This document shows, piece by piece, positions 19,577-28,757 of a DNA stretch of 64,000 bases. Made by a program: the position numbers and the translations under genes. Every line of letters starts with the position of its first letter. Positions within the stretch are counted from its first letter, which is position 1. The stretch lies in assembly GCF_003711105.1 (NCBI RefSeq), contig NZ_CP023865.1, forward strand, positions 7,981,001-8,045,000, in the 5' to 3' direction. Origin of the DNA: Actinoplanes teichomyceticus ATCC 31121 (GTDB taxonomy: Bacteria; Actinomycetota; Actinomycetes; Mycobacteriales; Micromonosporaceae). The notes beneath the pieces were generated by a model. The model saw nothing but the letters and a program-made list of their open reading frames with translations, did not search any database and was not told where the DNA came from.

Positions 19577-20671
19577 ATGTCCACATCGGCTTGGCTGTCC
19601 CGGGTCGGGGCCATCGTGCTCGCGACGGCGGGGGCCGGCGTCGTGTCCGCGCCGGCCTACGCCGCGAGCACCGGCGTCGCCTCGGTCAAGGAGACGTCCC
19701 GCTCCGCATCGGTACGTTTCCAGGCCGGCTCCGGCAGGGCGAACCGGGTGGTGATCACCCGCTCGGGCCGGACCGTCACCATCGACGACAGGTACCCGAT
19801 CAGGGCCGGGACGGGTTGCCGGGCGGTCAAGCGCGACAAGACCAAGGTTCGCTGCACCACCGCGAAGGCGCCCACGTTCCTGTCGGTCGGCCTGGGCGGC
19901 CGGAGCGACAGCCTCGTGAACCGGACCGCCATCGCGTCCGGGGTGTCCGGCGGCACCGGAAATGACGTGATCACCGGCGGGTCCGGCGCCGACGAGCTCT
20001 ACGGCGACAGCGGCAGCGACCGGCTCCACGGCGGCTCCGGCCGGGACCGGATCGACGGCGGCACCGGCCACGACCGGATCCACGGCGGCACGTACGGCGA
20101 CCACCTGCAGGGCGGTCTCGGCAACGACCTGATCGACGGCGGCTCGGGCAACGACCACCTCGCCGGTGACGCCGAGGACCGTGGCGTCGGCCTCAGCGGC
20201 CCGCACGGCGCGGACATCCTGCGCGGGGGCGCCGGGCGGGACACGGTCACCTACGCCACCCACGACAAGCCGGTCACGGTGGACCTGGACGGCGCCGCCC
20301 GCGACGACGGCCAGGCCGGCGAGCACGACACCGTGGGCGCCGACGTCGAGGACATCGACGGTTCGCCGCAGGACGACACGCTGACCGGCAACGCCGCGGC
20401 CAACCGGATCGCCGGCAACGAGGGCGCCGACACGATCCGGGGTGGCCGCGGCAACGACCGGCTGGACGGCGATCACGGCGCGGACCGGCTGGACGGCGAA
20501 GCCGGCGACGACACGCTGATCGGCAACGAGCCGTCCACCGCGACGCTCGACCAGCGCGCCGACCAGGTCGTCGGCGGGGCGAACGACACCGGCGCCGGGG
20601 ACCTCTGCCGGGTCACCGTCATCGACGTGCTGACCGCCTGCGAGCGCGTGCAGACGGTCCCGACCATCTGA
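19577..20671 (+). CDS. Secreted RTX-like calcium-binding repeat protein (copy 1)
   Basis: 364 residues; signal peptide cleaved near AYA (about 30). An N-terminal domain with 'RVVITRSGRTVTIDDRYPI' and 'GCRAVKRDKTKVRCTT' is followed by hemolysin-type nonapeptide repeats (GGxGxDxLxG), for example 'GGTGNDVITGGSGADELYG' and later 'GGRGNDRLDGDHGADRLDG', which bind Ca2+ in a parallel beta-roll. The C-terminus has a Cys pair ('GDLCRVTVIDVLTACERV'). No enzymatic domain. GGGGAGG about eight bases before ATG. A paralogue follows in tandem. Probably cell-surface or extracellular matrix; secretion is by Sec, not type I, given the signal peptide. Confidence 0.88.
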   Translation: MSTSAWLSRVGAIVLATAGAGVVSAPAYAASTGVASVKETSRSASVRFQAGSGRANRVVITRSGRTVTIDDRYPIRAGTGCRAVKRDKTKVRCTTAKAPTFLSVGLGGRSDSLVNRTAIASGVSGGTGNDVITGGSGADELYGDSGSDRLHGGSGRDRIDGGTGHDRIHGGTYGDHLQGGLGNDLIDGGSGNDHLAGDAEDRGVGLSGPHGADILRGGAGRDTVTYATHDKPVTVDLDGAARDDGQAGEHDTVGADVEDIDGSPQDDTLTGNAAANRIAGNEGADTIRGGRGNDRLDGDHGADRLDGEAGDDTLIGNEPSTATLDQRADQVVGGANDTGAGDLCRVTVIDVLTACERVQTVPTI

Positions 20672-20850
20672 ACCGCATCCACGTCGCCGCGTCCGGGCGT
20701 ATCCGCGCACGCGTCGACGTCGTGATCGCGTGTGAACGGGTGGAGAGCCGCTGACGCGGCCGCACCCCACCGTGGAGGCCGGGTGACGCCGGCGTGTGCA
20801 CCCGGTGTATATCCTCCGAGCTCAATCGACCTTCGGGGGAAGGACCCACC

Positions 20851-21915
20851 TTGGCACGTTCACCCTGGCTGTCTCGCGCCGGCGGCACGCTGTCCGCGAC
20901 GCTCCTCGCCGGCGTCGCGGTCCTGGCGGGCGGCTCGCCCGCCCAGGCCGCCGGCGCCGGCAAGGCGTCGGTCGACCGCTCGCTCGTCTCCTTCGTCGCC
21001 GGTTCCGGCAAGGCGAACCGTGTCGTGATCACCCGGTCCGGCCGCACCGTCACCATCGACGACAAGTACCCGATCAAGGCCGGCAAGGGCTGCAAGGCGG
21101 TCAAGCACGATCGGACCAAGGTTCGCTGCACCTCGCGGTACGACCCGTTCCTCTCGGTCAAGCTGGGCAGCAAGGACGACAGGCTGGTCAACAAGACGTC
21201 CCTGCAGCTGTTCGCCTACGGCAGCAGCGGCAACGACGTGATCGACAGCGGCAGCGGGCCGGACGTCATCAAGGGCGGCACCGGCACCGACCGCATCTAC
21301 GGCGGTGGCGGCAACGACCACCTGGACGGCGAGCAGGGCGACGACAGGGTCTACGGTGAGGCCGGTCTCGACCTGGTGCAGGGTGGCCTCGGCAACGACG
21401 TGGTCGACGGAGGCACGGGCAACGACGTGCTGTACGGCGAGATCGAGCGCCTGGACATCCCGCCGGCCCGTTGGGGCGCGGACATCCTGCGCGGCGGCGC
21501 CGGCCGGGACTCGGTCTCCTACACCACGCACACCCGGGGCGTGACGGTCGACCTCGACGGCGGCCGGGGCGACGACGGGATGCCGGGCGAGCACGACAGC
21601 GTCGGCGCGGACGTCGAGATCGTCACGGGCTCGCCCGGCGACGACACGCTGATCGGCAACACCGCCGCCAATACGCTGGACGGCTCCGACGGCGACGACA
21701 CCGTCCGCGGCGGCGGCGGCAACGACACGCTCAGCGGCGGCGCGGGCACCGACGCGATTGCCGGTGAGGCCGGGGACGACGCCATCGACGGTGTCGACCC
21801 GAGCATGGAGGCCGACCAGCGCGCCGACCGGATCGACGGGGGCGGCGACGCCACCGGCCTCGGTGACCTGTGCCGGGTGACTCCCATCGACCTGGTGACC
21901 AACTGCGAGCGGTAG
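20851..21915 (+). CDS. Secreted RTX-like calcium-binding repeat protein (copy 2)
   Basis: 354 residues from TTG 20851. The start is fixed by alignment with copy 1: GGGGGAAGGACCCACC-TTG here versus AGGGGAGGTCCCGCGC-ATG there, and both proteins run '..PWLSRAGG' / '..AWLSRVGA'. Signal peptide ends near AQA. The same N-terminal domain ('RVVITRSGRTVTIDDKYPI'), RTX repeats ('GGGGNDHLDGEQGDDRVYG') and C-terminal Cys pair ('GDLCRVTPIDLVTNCER') follow. Tandem duplication is clear; repeats have diverged. Upstream 20672-20850 is a 179-base spacer without a terminator I could find. Confidence 0.88.
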   Translation: MARSPWLSRAGGTLSATLLAGVAVLAGGSPAQAAGAGKASVDRSLVSFVAGSGKANRVVITRSGRTVTIDDKYPIKAGKGCKAVKHDRTKVRCTSRYDPFLSVKLGSKDDRLVNKTSLQLFAYGSSGNDVIDSGSGPDVIKGGTGTDRIYGGGGNDHLDGEQGDDRVYGEAGLDLVQGGLGNDVVDGGTGNDVLYGEIERLDIPPARWGADILRGGAGRDSVSYTTHTRGVTVDLDGGRGDDGMPGEHDSVGADVEIVTGSPGDDTLIGNTAANTLDGSDGDDTVRGGGGNDTLSGGAGTDAIAGEAGDDAIDGVDPSMEADQRADRIDGGGDATGLGDLCRVTPIDLVTNCER

Positions 21916-21938
21916 ATCCGCTCGGCTACGGTCGGGCG

Positions 21939-23510
21939 GTGCGCCGCCCGTTCACCCTCCTGATCGCCGGGGTCCTGCTCCTGCCGCTCGCCGTGACCAC
22001 CGGGTCCGCGGCGAGCGGCCCGGCGCCCGGACCGATCACGGTGGACAGCGTCGTTCCGGCGCCGGCCGAGGTCGTACCGTCGCGGGCCGCGCCGTTCCGG
22101 ATCACCGCCACCACGGTGATCACCGCGACCGGCGCGGCCGTGCCGGTCGCCGAACAGCTCGCCGCGGCGCTGCGCCCGGCCACCGGCCATCCGCTGCCGG
22201 TCCGGGCCGCCGGAGGCCCCGCCATCGAGCTGCGGCTCAACGCCGCCGCCGACCCCTGGCTGGGCGACGAGGGCTACCGGCTGGAGATCGGCGCGGGCGG
22301 CGTGGCGCTGCGCGCGAACCGCCCGGCCGGGCTCTTCGCCGGGACGCAGACGGTGCGGCAGCTGCTTCCCCCGCAGATCGAGGCGACGTCGGTACGCCGT
22401 GCCGACTGGACCGTCCCGGCCGGCGTCATCCGCGACCGGCCCCGGTTCCCCTACCGCGGCGCGATGCTCGACCTGGCCCGGCACTTCCACCCGCCGGCCG
22501 ACGTGAAGCGCTACATCGACGAGATCAGCCGGTTCAAGATCAACTATCTGCACCTGCATCTCACCGACGACCAGGGCTGGCGGATCGAGATCGACGGCTG
22601 GCCCCGGCTGACCACGGTGGGCGGCGGGCCGGGCACCGGCGTGCGCGGCCTCGGCGGCGGCCACCTGACCCAGGACGACTACCGCGACCTGGTGCGGTAC
22701 GCCGCCGAGCGGTACGTGACGATCGTCCCGGAGGTAGACATGCCCGGGCACGTGAACGCCGCGCAGGTCGCCTACCCCGAGCTCACCTGCGACGGGGTGG
22801 CGCCGCGACCGCGGACCGACATCCGGGTCGGCTACAGCTCGCTGTGCACCGGCAAGGAGGTGACGTACCGGTTCGCCGAGGACGTGATCCGGCAGCTGGC
22901 CGCCCTGACCCCCGGGCCCTACCTGCACCTGGGCGGTGACGAGGCGCACTCCACCGGGCACGCCGACTACCTGGCGTTCGAGCAGCGGGTGCTGCCGCTG
23001 GTGGCCAGGTACGGCAAGATCGCGTACGGCTGGCAGGAGATCGCCGAGGCGCCGGCCGCAACCGGCGCGGTCATCCAGTACTGGGCGGCCACCCGGGACA
23101 GCCCGCCGGTCGCGGCGGCCGCCGCGGCCGGGGCGAAGGTGGTTCTCTCCCCCGCCGACCGCACCTATCTGGACATGCAGTACGACCTGCTCACCCCGGG
23201 CGGACTGCACTGGGCCGGGACGATCGAGGTGGATGCCGCCTACGGCTGGGACCCGGCCACCTGGGCGCGCGGCGTGCCGGCCGAGGCGGTGCTGGGTGTG
23301 GAGGCGCCGCTCTGGTCGGAGACGCTGCGCGATTACGGCAGGATCGAGTTCCAGGCGTTCCCGCGGCTGCCGGCGATCGCCGAGCTGGGCTGGTCACCGC
23401 GGGCCGCGCACGACTGGACGTCGTTCCGGGAGCGGCTCGGCGCCTACGGCCGGCGGTGGACCCGCCGCGGCGTCCACTTCTACCGGTCCCCGCGGATCCG
23501 CTGGTCCTGA
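21939..23510 (+). CDS. Secreted beta-N-acetylhexosaminidase, GH20
   Basis: 523 residues from GTG 21939. Signal peptide to about 28. GH20b N-terminal domain (about 40-160) then the TIM barrel: 'RFPYRGAMLDLARHF', 'INYLHLHLTDDQGWRIEI', 'VPEVDMPGHVNAA', catalytic pair Asp334-Glu335 in 'HLGGDEAHST', and 'APLWSETLRD' near the end. Releases terminal GlcNAc/GalNAc from chitin oligomers or glycans outside the cell by substrate-assisted catalysis. Only 23 bases from the RTX gene, so possibly co-transcribed. A CBM2 secreted enzyme elsewhere in the window fits a chitin/cellulose-degrading soil lifestyle. Confidence 0.95.
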   Translation: MRRPFTLLIAGVLLLPLAVTTGSAASGPAPGPITVDSVVPAPAEVVPSRAAPFRITATTVITATGAAVPVAEQLAAALRPATGHPLPVRAAGGPAIELRLNAAADPWLGDEGYRLEIGAGGVALRANRPAGLFAGTQTVRQLLPPQIEATSVRRADWTVPAGVIRDRPRFPYRGAMLDLARHFHPPADVKRYIDEISRFKINYLHLHLTDDQGWRIEIDGWPRLTTVGGGPGTGVRGLGGGHLTQDDYRDLVRYAAERYVTIVPEVDMPGHVNAAQVAYPELTCDGVAPRPRTDIRVGYSSLCTGKEVTYRFAEDVIRQLAALTPGPYLHLGGDEAHSTGHADYLAFEQRVLPLVARYGKIAYGWQEIAEAPAATGAVIQYWAATRDSPPVAAAAAAGAKVVLSPADRTYLDMQYDLLTPGGLHWAGTIEVDAAYGWDPATWARGVPAEAVLGVEAPLWSETLRDYGRIEFQAFPRLPAIAELGWSPRAAHDWTSFRERLGAYGRRWTRRGVHFYRSPRIRWS

Positions 23511-23631
23511 CCCGGGGCCGGAGCGACCCGAATACCAGCGGGAGCTCGTGGACTCCTTCTTCTACTACGGCTACTGAGGTTCCCCCGCGCCGGCTTCCGA
23601 GACTCTTCTTCTACGGCCGCTGAGACGGAAC

Positions 23632-23671
23632 GAAACAGCCCTGACCACCGGCTGGTGGTCAGGGCTGTTTC
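23632..23671. terminator. Bidirectional intrinsic terminator
   Basis: A perfect 18-bp stem (23632-23649 with 23654-23671) with loop GGCT; the arms end in AAA/TTT, giving a short T-tract on both strands. It sits between the convergent GH20 and oppF genes. Confidence 0.85.
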
Positions 23672-23682
23672 GGCGGAAGGAA

Positions 23683-24720
23683 TCAGGCGGTCGTCTCGGC
23701 CGGCTTGCGCCCGGCCACCGTCTCGCCCTCGACCACCGGGAAGTGGCACGCGGTCAGGTGCCCGTCCGGGTCGTCCAAGCGCCGCACCAGCGGGGGCTCC
23801 TCGGTCGCGCAGATGTCCTGCGCCTTCCAGCAGCGGGTGCGGAACCGGCAGCCGGACGGCGGGTTGATCGGGCTCGGCACGTCGCCGGTGAGCAGCACGC
23901 GGTTGCGCTGCGCGCGGTCGCGCCGGACCGGGTCCGGCACCGGCACCGCCGACATCAGGGCGACCGTGTACGGGTGGCGCGGGTTCTTGTAGAGATCGTC
24001 GCGGGGCGCGATCTCCATGACCTTGCCGAGGTACATCACCGCGACCCGGTCGGAGATGTGGCGGACCACCGACAGGTCGTGCGCGATGAAGACGTACGTC
24101 AGGTCGAACTCGCTCTGCAGGTCCTCCAGCAGGTTGACCACCTGCGCCTGGATCGACACGTCGAGCGCGGAGACCGGCTCGTCGGCGATGATCAGCTTGG
24201 GTCGCAGCGCGAGCGCCCGGGCGATGCCGATGCGCTGCCGCTGGCCGCCGGAGAACTCGTGCGGGTACCGGTTGTAGTGCTCCGGGCTGAGACCGACCAG
24301 TTCCAGCAGCTCCTGCACGGCCTTCTTGAGGCCCTGCGGGGTCGGGATGTTCTGGATCTGCAGCGGCGCCGCGATGATCGAGCCGACCGTGTGCCGCGGG
24401 TTCAGCGACGAGTACGGGTCCTGGAAGATCATCTGGACGTCACGGCGCAGCGGCCGCATCTGGGTCACCGACTTGTGGCTGATGTCCTCGCCCTCGAAGA
24501 CGATCTTGCCACCGGTCGGCTCCAGGATCCGGGTGAAGAGCCGCCCGGCCGTCGACTTGCCGCAGCCGGACTCGCCGACCAGGCCGAGCGTCTCGCCGGC
24601 CTGCACGTTCAGATCGATGCCGTCCACCGCGCGGACCGCGCCGACCTGGCGCTTGAACAGCCCCTTGGTGATCGGGAAGTGCTTCTGCAGCCCGGTCACC
24701 TCGAGCAGGTTCTCGCTCAT
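23683..24720 (-). CDS. oppF: Oligopeptide/dipeptide ABC transporter ATP-binding protein (OppF/DppF)
   Basis: 345 residues. Walker A 'GESGCGKST' (49-57), Q-loop '[13 protein letters not shown]', signature 'SGGQRQR', Walker B '[12 protein letters not shown]', His switch 'FIAHDLS'. The C-terminal oligopeptide-transporter extension contains '[14 protein letters not shown]', the four-Cys iron-sulfur-type motif of Opp/Dpp ATPases. Start at ATG 24720 has GGGGAAG upstream; the longer open frame is an overlap with oppD. Powers import with OppD, 19 bases downstream of it. Last gene of the operon. Confidence 0.93.
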   Translation of the reverse strand: MSENLLEVTGLQKHFPITKGLFKRQVGAVRAVDGIDLNVQAGETLGLVGESGCGKSTAGRLFTRILEPTGGKIVFEGEDISHKSVTQMRPLRRDVQMIFQDPYSSLNPRHTVGSIIAAPLQIQNIPTPQGLKKAVQELLELVGLSPEHYNRYPHEFSGGQRQRIGIARALALRPKLIIADEPVSALDVSIQAQVVNLLEDLQSEFDLTYVFIAHDLSVVRHISDRVAVMYLGKVMEIAPRDDLYKNPRHPYTVALMSAVPVPDPVRRDRAQRNRVLLTGDVPSPINPPSGCRFRTRCWKAQDICATEEPPLVRRLDDPDGHLTACHFPVVEGETVAGRKPAETTA

Positions 24721-24739
24721 CGTTGTCTCACTTCCCCGC

Positions 24740-25774
24740 TCAGAGGTGCGGTGCCACGTCTTCCTGGAAGAGCTTCGTGCGTTCCTCGGCCGGCAGGTGG
24801 CAGGCGACCGCGTGCGCTCCCCCGGTGAGCACCGGCGTCTCGGTGAACGACCGGTCGCCGTTGCGGCCCGCGTACGGACAGCGCGGGTGGAAGGCACACC
24901 CGGAAGGCAGGTTGATCAGGCTGGGCGGCGAGCCCTTGACCGGAGTGAGCCGCTCCCGGACCGCACGGTCCAGGCGGGGCATCGACCCGAGCAGACCCCA
25001 GGTGTACGGGTGCTGCGGGCGCTGGAACAGGTCGATCGCCGGGCCCCGCTCAATGATCTTCCCGCCGTACATGACCAGCACGTCGTCGGCGAGCTCGGCG
25101 ACCACGCCGAGGTCATGGGTGATCATGATGACCGCGGAGCCGAACTCCTCCTGCAGGTCCCGGATCAGGTCCAGGATCTGCGCCTGCACGGTCACGTCCA
25201 GGGCCGTGGTCGGCTCGTCGGCGATCAGCAGCTTCGGGTCGTTGACCAGCGCCATCGCGATCATCGCGCGCTGGCGCATACCCCCGGAGAACTGGTGCGC
25301 GTAGTCGTTGAACCGGCGCGCCGGCTGCGGGATGCCGACCCGGGCCAGCATGTCGATGGCCCGCTCCCGGGCCACCTTCTTGTTCACGCCCGGGTGGTGC
25401 ACCCGGTACGCCTCGACGATCTGCGCCCCGACGGTGAAGTACGGGTGCATCGCGCTCAGCGGGTCCTGGAAGATCATCGCCATCTTGCCGCCGCGCAGCG
25501 AGCGCACCTCCTCGTCGGTGGCGGTGACCAGCTCCTGGTCGTCCAGCCAGATCTGGCCGCTGACCTTGGCGTTGCTGCGGGTGCGGTGCAGGCCGAGGAC
25601 GGCCAGCGAGGTGACGCTCTTGCCGGAGCCGGACTCGCCGACGATGCCGAGCGTCTTGCCCGCCTCCAGCGTGAAGCTGGAGTCGGTGACGGCCTGAACG
25701 ATGCCGTCGTCCGTCTCGAACCGGACGGTGAGGTCCTTGACCTCGAGGAACGGACGCGGGGTGACCGAAGACAT
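24740..25774 (-). CDS. oppD: Oligopeptide/dipeptide ABC transporter ATP-binding protein (OppD/DppD)
   Basis: 344 residues. Walker A 'GESGSGKS' (47-54), '[12 protein letters not shown]', signature 'SGGMRQR', Walker B '[12 protein letters not shown]', '[11 protein letters not shown]'. The C-terminal Cys motif '[14 protein letters not shown]...AVAC' is the Opp/Dpp extension. Ten bases downstream of the permease gene oppB. Forms the heterodimeric motor with OppF on the cytoplasmic face. Confidence 0.93.
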   Translation of the reverse strand: MSSVTPRPFLEVKDLTVRFETDDGIVQAVTDSSFTLEAGKTLGIVGESGSGKSVTSLAVLGLHRTRSNAKVSGQIWLDDQELVTATDEEVRSLRGGKMAMIFQDPLSAMHPYFTVGAQIVEAYRVHHPGVNKKVARERAIDMLARVGIPQPARRFNDYAHQFSGGMRQRAMIAMALVNDPKLLIADEPTTALDVTVQAQILDLIRDLQEEFGSAVIMITHDLGVVAELADDVLVMYGGKIIERGPAIDLFQRPQHPYTWGLLGSMPRLDRAVRERLTPVKGSPPSLINLPSGCAFHPRCPYAGRNGDRSFTETPVLTGGAHAVACHLPAEERTKLFQEDVAPHL

Positions 25775-25784
25775 GCCCTCTCCC

Positions 25785-26786
25785 TCAGCCGAGCCGCACG
25801 CGCGGGTCGATGACGCCGTACACCAGGTCGACGATCAGGTTGGCGATGACGATGAAGAACGCGGCGATCAGCGTGACGCCCAGGATCACCGGCAGGTCGT
25901 TGCCGCGGATCGCCTGGAGCGCCTGGTAGCCCAGGCCGCGCAGGTTGAACACCGTCTCGGTGAGCACCGCGCCGCCCAGCAGGGCGCCCAGGTCCAGACC
26001 GAAGATCGTGACGATCGGGGTCAGGCCGGAACGCAGGCCGTGCTTGCCGATGACGGTCCGCTCCGGCAGGCCCTTGGCCCGCGCGGTCCGGATGTAGTCC
26101 TCGCCGAGGGTCTCCAGCATGTTCGCCCGGGTGAGCCGGGCATAGGTGGCCGCGAAGAGGAACGCCAGGGTGATCCAGGGCAGCAGCATCTGCACGAACC
26201 ATTCCCCGGGGTTCTCGGTGAACGGCACGTACTGGCCCTGGGGCAGCCAGCCCAGCCAGTAGACGAAGATCGCCGAGGAGAGCAGGCCGGTGAAATAGAC
26301 CGGGAGTGACACGCCGGCCAGGGCCACGGTCATCGCCGACCGGTCGATCAGGCTGCCTCTTCGCAGCGCCGAGATGACGCCGGTGGAGATGCCGCCGATG
26401 AGCCAGAGGACCGCGGCGCCGAGCGCCAGCGACAGGGTCACCGGCAGGTCGCTCAGCAGCAGCGGAGTCACCTCCTGCTCGGTCTTGAACGAGTAACCGA
26501 GGCACGGGGCCGGGCAGTGCGTGACGTCCGGCCCGTTGGCGTAGTCGCGTCCGACGACCAGGCCCTTGAGGAACTTGCCGTACTGCACCAGCACCGGGTC
26601 GTCGAGGCCCATCTTGGTACGGATGCCCTCGATCGACGCGGCGTCCGCGGTCTTGCCGATGTAGAGCAGCGCGGGATCGCTGCCGGTGAGCTTCGGCACC
26701 ATGAAGAAGATGCCGAAGGTCACGAGCGTGACCACGAGGAGCGTGATGACGGCATTGATCAGCCGCCGGATGAGGTATGCCAGCAC
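25785..26786 (-). CDS. oppB: Oligopeptide/dipeptide ABC transporter permease (OppB/DppB)
   Basis: 333 residues starting MLAYLIRRLINAVITLLVVT, with about six TM helices. The inner-membrane EAA loop reads 'YIRTARAKGLPERTVIGKHG'. A loop after TM1 carries 'CPAPCLGYSF', a Cys pair typical of actinobacterial versions, probably disulfide-bonded outside. It pairs with OppC, which is encoded at the far end of the operon on the other side of oppA. The 115 bases between oppA and this gene contain a hairpin (listed separately). Confidence 0.93.
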   Translation of the reverse strand: MLAYLIRRLINAVITLLVVTLVTFGIFFMVPKLTGSDPALLYIGKTADAASIEGIRTKMGLDDPVLVQYGKFLKGLVVGRDYANGPDVTHCPAPCLGYSFKTEQEVTPLLLSDLPVTLSLALGAAVLWLIGGISTGVISALRRGSLIDRSAMTVALAGVSLPVYFTGLLSSAIFVYWLGWLPQGQYVPFTENPGEWFVQMLLPWITLAFLFAATYARLTRANMLETLGEDYIRTARAKGLPERTVIGKHGLRSGLTPIVTIFGLDLGALLGGAVLTETVFNLRGLGYQALQAIRGNDLPVILGVTLIAAFFIVIANLIVDLVYGVIDPRVRLG

Positions 26787-26804
26787 GACGTTCGGCCAAA
26801 GGAC

Positions 26805-26839
26805 GGGCGGGCACCGGTCGCGAGAACCGATGCCCGCCC
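26805..26839 (-). promoter_or_regulatory. Intercistronic hairpin between oppA and oppB
   Basis: GGGCGGGC (26805-26812) pairs with GCCCGCCC (26832-26839), extended inside by CCGGT/ACCG. On the minus strand it is followed by CCTTT only. It could stabilise the upstream oppA mRNA or cause partial termination so that the binding protein exceeds the permease and ATPase, a common pattern in ABC importer operons (inference). Confidence 0.55.
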
Positions 26840-26901
26840 GCCGCGGGCGGCCTTCACCAACCCTTCGAATTACCCGTTCCGGTTACGGAACGACGACCTT
26901 G

Positions 26902-28686
26902 TTACTTGCCGTCACTGACGCCGAGGGCCTGGAAGTCGATCATGCCGAAGGCCTCGTGCACGTAGGCGTTCGTCAGCCGCGGGTTGCGGTAGTTGAGCGC
27001 CTTGTCGACCACGAACGGCAGGTAGTACGCGCCCTCCATGACCTTGTGGTTGATCTGGCTGTAGAGCTCGGCGGCCTTGGCCGGGTCGGTCTCCAGCTGC
27101 GCCTGGTCGAAGAGGGCGTCGATCGACGGGTCCTTGATCTCCGACAGGTTGTAGTTGCCGTTCTTCGGGATGAAGCGGCTGTCCGCCAGCGGCTGCATGT
27201 AGCCGGCGCCGGTCGGGTAGTCCGCGCCCCAACCGCCGATGATGATGCCGTAGCCCTTGGCCTTCACGTTGTCCGGCGCACCGGTGATGGAGGCCTGCTG
27301 GGCGCCGTCGTACTGCTCGATCTTGGCGTTGATGTTCGCGCCCTTGAGCGCGGCCTGCAGCGCCTCGGCGCTCTTCACCTCGGCCGGCTTGTTGTTACGC
27401 ACGGCGATGGTGACGTCGAAGCCGTTCGGCTTGCCACACGCGGCGAGGGCCTTCTTGGCCTCCTCCACCTGCGGCTTGCCCTGGAGCCGGTTGAACGGGT
27501 CGTACTTGGCGTCCGAGCCGGCGATGTTCGGCGGCAGCATGCTGGTGCCGATGTCGCCACCGGCGATCGGGCCGCCCCGGGCGGTCTGCAGCGAGGTCGG
27601 GTCGGCCGCGTAGATCACGGCCTTGCGGCACTCGATGTTGTCCAGCGGGGCCACCGAGGTGGCCAGACCCGCGTACCGGAGGAAGCCGGTGGTCGGGGTG
27701 TCCGCGTTCGCCTTCAGGGTCGGGTCCTGGAGGATCTTGGTACGCGCGGTGGCCTGCACACCGGTCTGGCCGGCGTCGATGTCCACGGTGCCGGCGATGA
27801 GCCGGCTGTCCATGTCCTCGGCGTTCGTGGTGACCGTGAAGTTGATCTGGTCCGGCAGAGCCTTGCGGATCGTGTCGGTCGACGGGTCCCAGTTCGGGTT
27901 GCGCACGAAGGTCGCGCCCTTACCCGGCTGGATGCTGCCTTCCTTGAACATGTACGGACCGGAGGAGGCCGGCGCCGTGGTGTACTGCGCGCCCTTGTCC
28001 CGCTTCTGCGGCACCGGACCGGAGCCCGGCATGGCCAGCAGGTAGAGGAAGTCGGACGACGGCTTCTTCAGCTTGAAGGTGATCGTCGAGTCGTCCGGCG
28101 TCTGCACCGACTTCAGGCCCAGCTTGTTGGGGTCGGTGTCCTTGTACGGACCGGGGTAGTTCTGCCCCTGGTCGAGCAGGCCGGGCAGGTAGACCGGGCC
28201 GCCGGAGATGACGTCCGAGGCCCAGACCCGCTCGATGCCGTACTTGATGTCCTTCGACGTGATCGGGGTGCCGTCGTCGAACTTGATGCCGCTGCGCAGC
28301 TTGAAGGTGTAGGTCAGCTTGTCGGCGCTGATCTCCGGCATCGCCTGCGCGAGGTCGGGCTGCAGTTCGAGGCCGGCCTTGCCCGGGGAGGAGGCGTAGT
28401 CGACCAGCTTGCGGGTGTAGAGCCGGTTCAGGTTCCACACGAACGCGTAGTAGGCGCGGGCCGGGTCCCAGAAGTCGGCATCCTGCGCGCTCCACAGGTT
28501 CAGCGTGCCGCCCTTGGTGGTGGACGGGTTCACCACATCGGTGATCGCGGCGTTGTAGGCGGACTTGCCACCGTTGGAGCCGCCACCGCTCTTGTCGTCG
28601 CTCTTGGAACCGCCGCACGCGGCGGTTGTCAGGCCGAGCGCGAGCGCGACGCCGGCCGCCGCGATCGCCCTAGTCTTCCTGGACAC
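26902..28686 (-). CDS. oppA: Oligopeptide ABC transporter substrate-binding lipoprotein (SBP family 5)
   Basis: 594 residues from GTG 28686 (TAGGAG six bases upstream). Lipobox TAAC with Cys24, then a Gly/Ser/Asp linker. The family 5 pattern is clear: 'GGTLNLWSAQDADFWDPARA', 'YTFKLRSGIKFDDGTPITS', 'DVKYGIERV'-like 'DIKYGIERVWASD', and 'GYGIIIGGWGADYPTGAGYM'. Captures peptides or similar cargo outside the membrane and delivers to OppBC. Gene order C-A-B-D-F places it second, unlike the classic A-B-C-D-F. Confidence 0.94.
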   Translation of the reverse strand: MSRKTRAIAAAGVALALGLTTAACGGSKSDDKSGGGSNGGKSAYNAAITDVVNPSTTKGGTLNLWSAQDADFWDPARAYYAFVWNLNRLYTRKLVDYASSPGKAGLELQPDLAQAMPEISADKLTYTFKLRSGIKFDDGTPITSKDIKYGIERVWASDVISGGPVYLPGLLDQGQNYPGPYKDTDPNKLGLKSVQTPDDSTITFKLKKPSSDFLYLLAMPGSGPVPQKRDKGAQYTTAPASSGPYMFKEGSIQPGKGATFVRNPNWDPSTDTIRKALPDQINFTVTTNAEDMDSRLIAGTVDIDAGQTGVQATARTKILQDPTLKANADTPTTGFLRYAGLATSVAPLDNIECRKAVIYAADPTSLQTARGGPIAGGDIGTSMLPPNIAGSDAKYDPFNRLQGKPQVEEAKKALAACGKPNGFDVTIAVRNNKPAEVKSAEALQAALKGANINAKIEQYDGAQQASITGAPDNVKAKGYGIIIGGWGADYPTGAGYMQPLADSRFIPKNGNYNLSEIKDPSIDALFDQAQLETDPAKAAELYSQINHKVMEGAYYLPFVVDKALNYRNPRLTNAYVHEAFGMIDFQALGVSDGK

Positions 28687-28757
28687 CTGTACTCCTACCT
28701 CCTCGAAGAGCGGAACCGAGTGGTCCGCGAAACATGCGATGTTCAGCTACCGCCGAG

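Noticed and set aside
18589..21915. Polymorphic toxin cassette (HNH nuclease plus RTX proteins)
   Set aside because: The HNH protein is a stand-alone lipoprotein and the RTX proteins have their own Sec signals; no secretion-system or toxin N-terminal domains link them.
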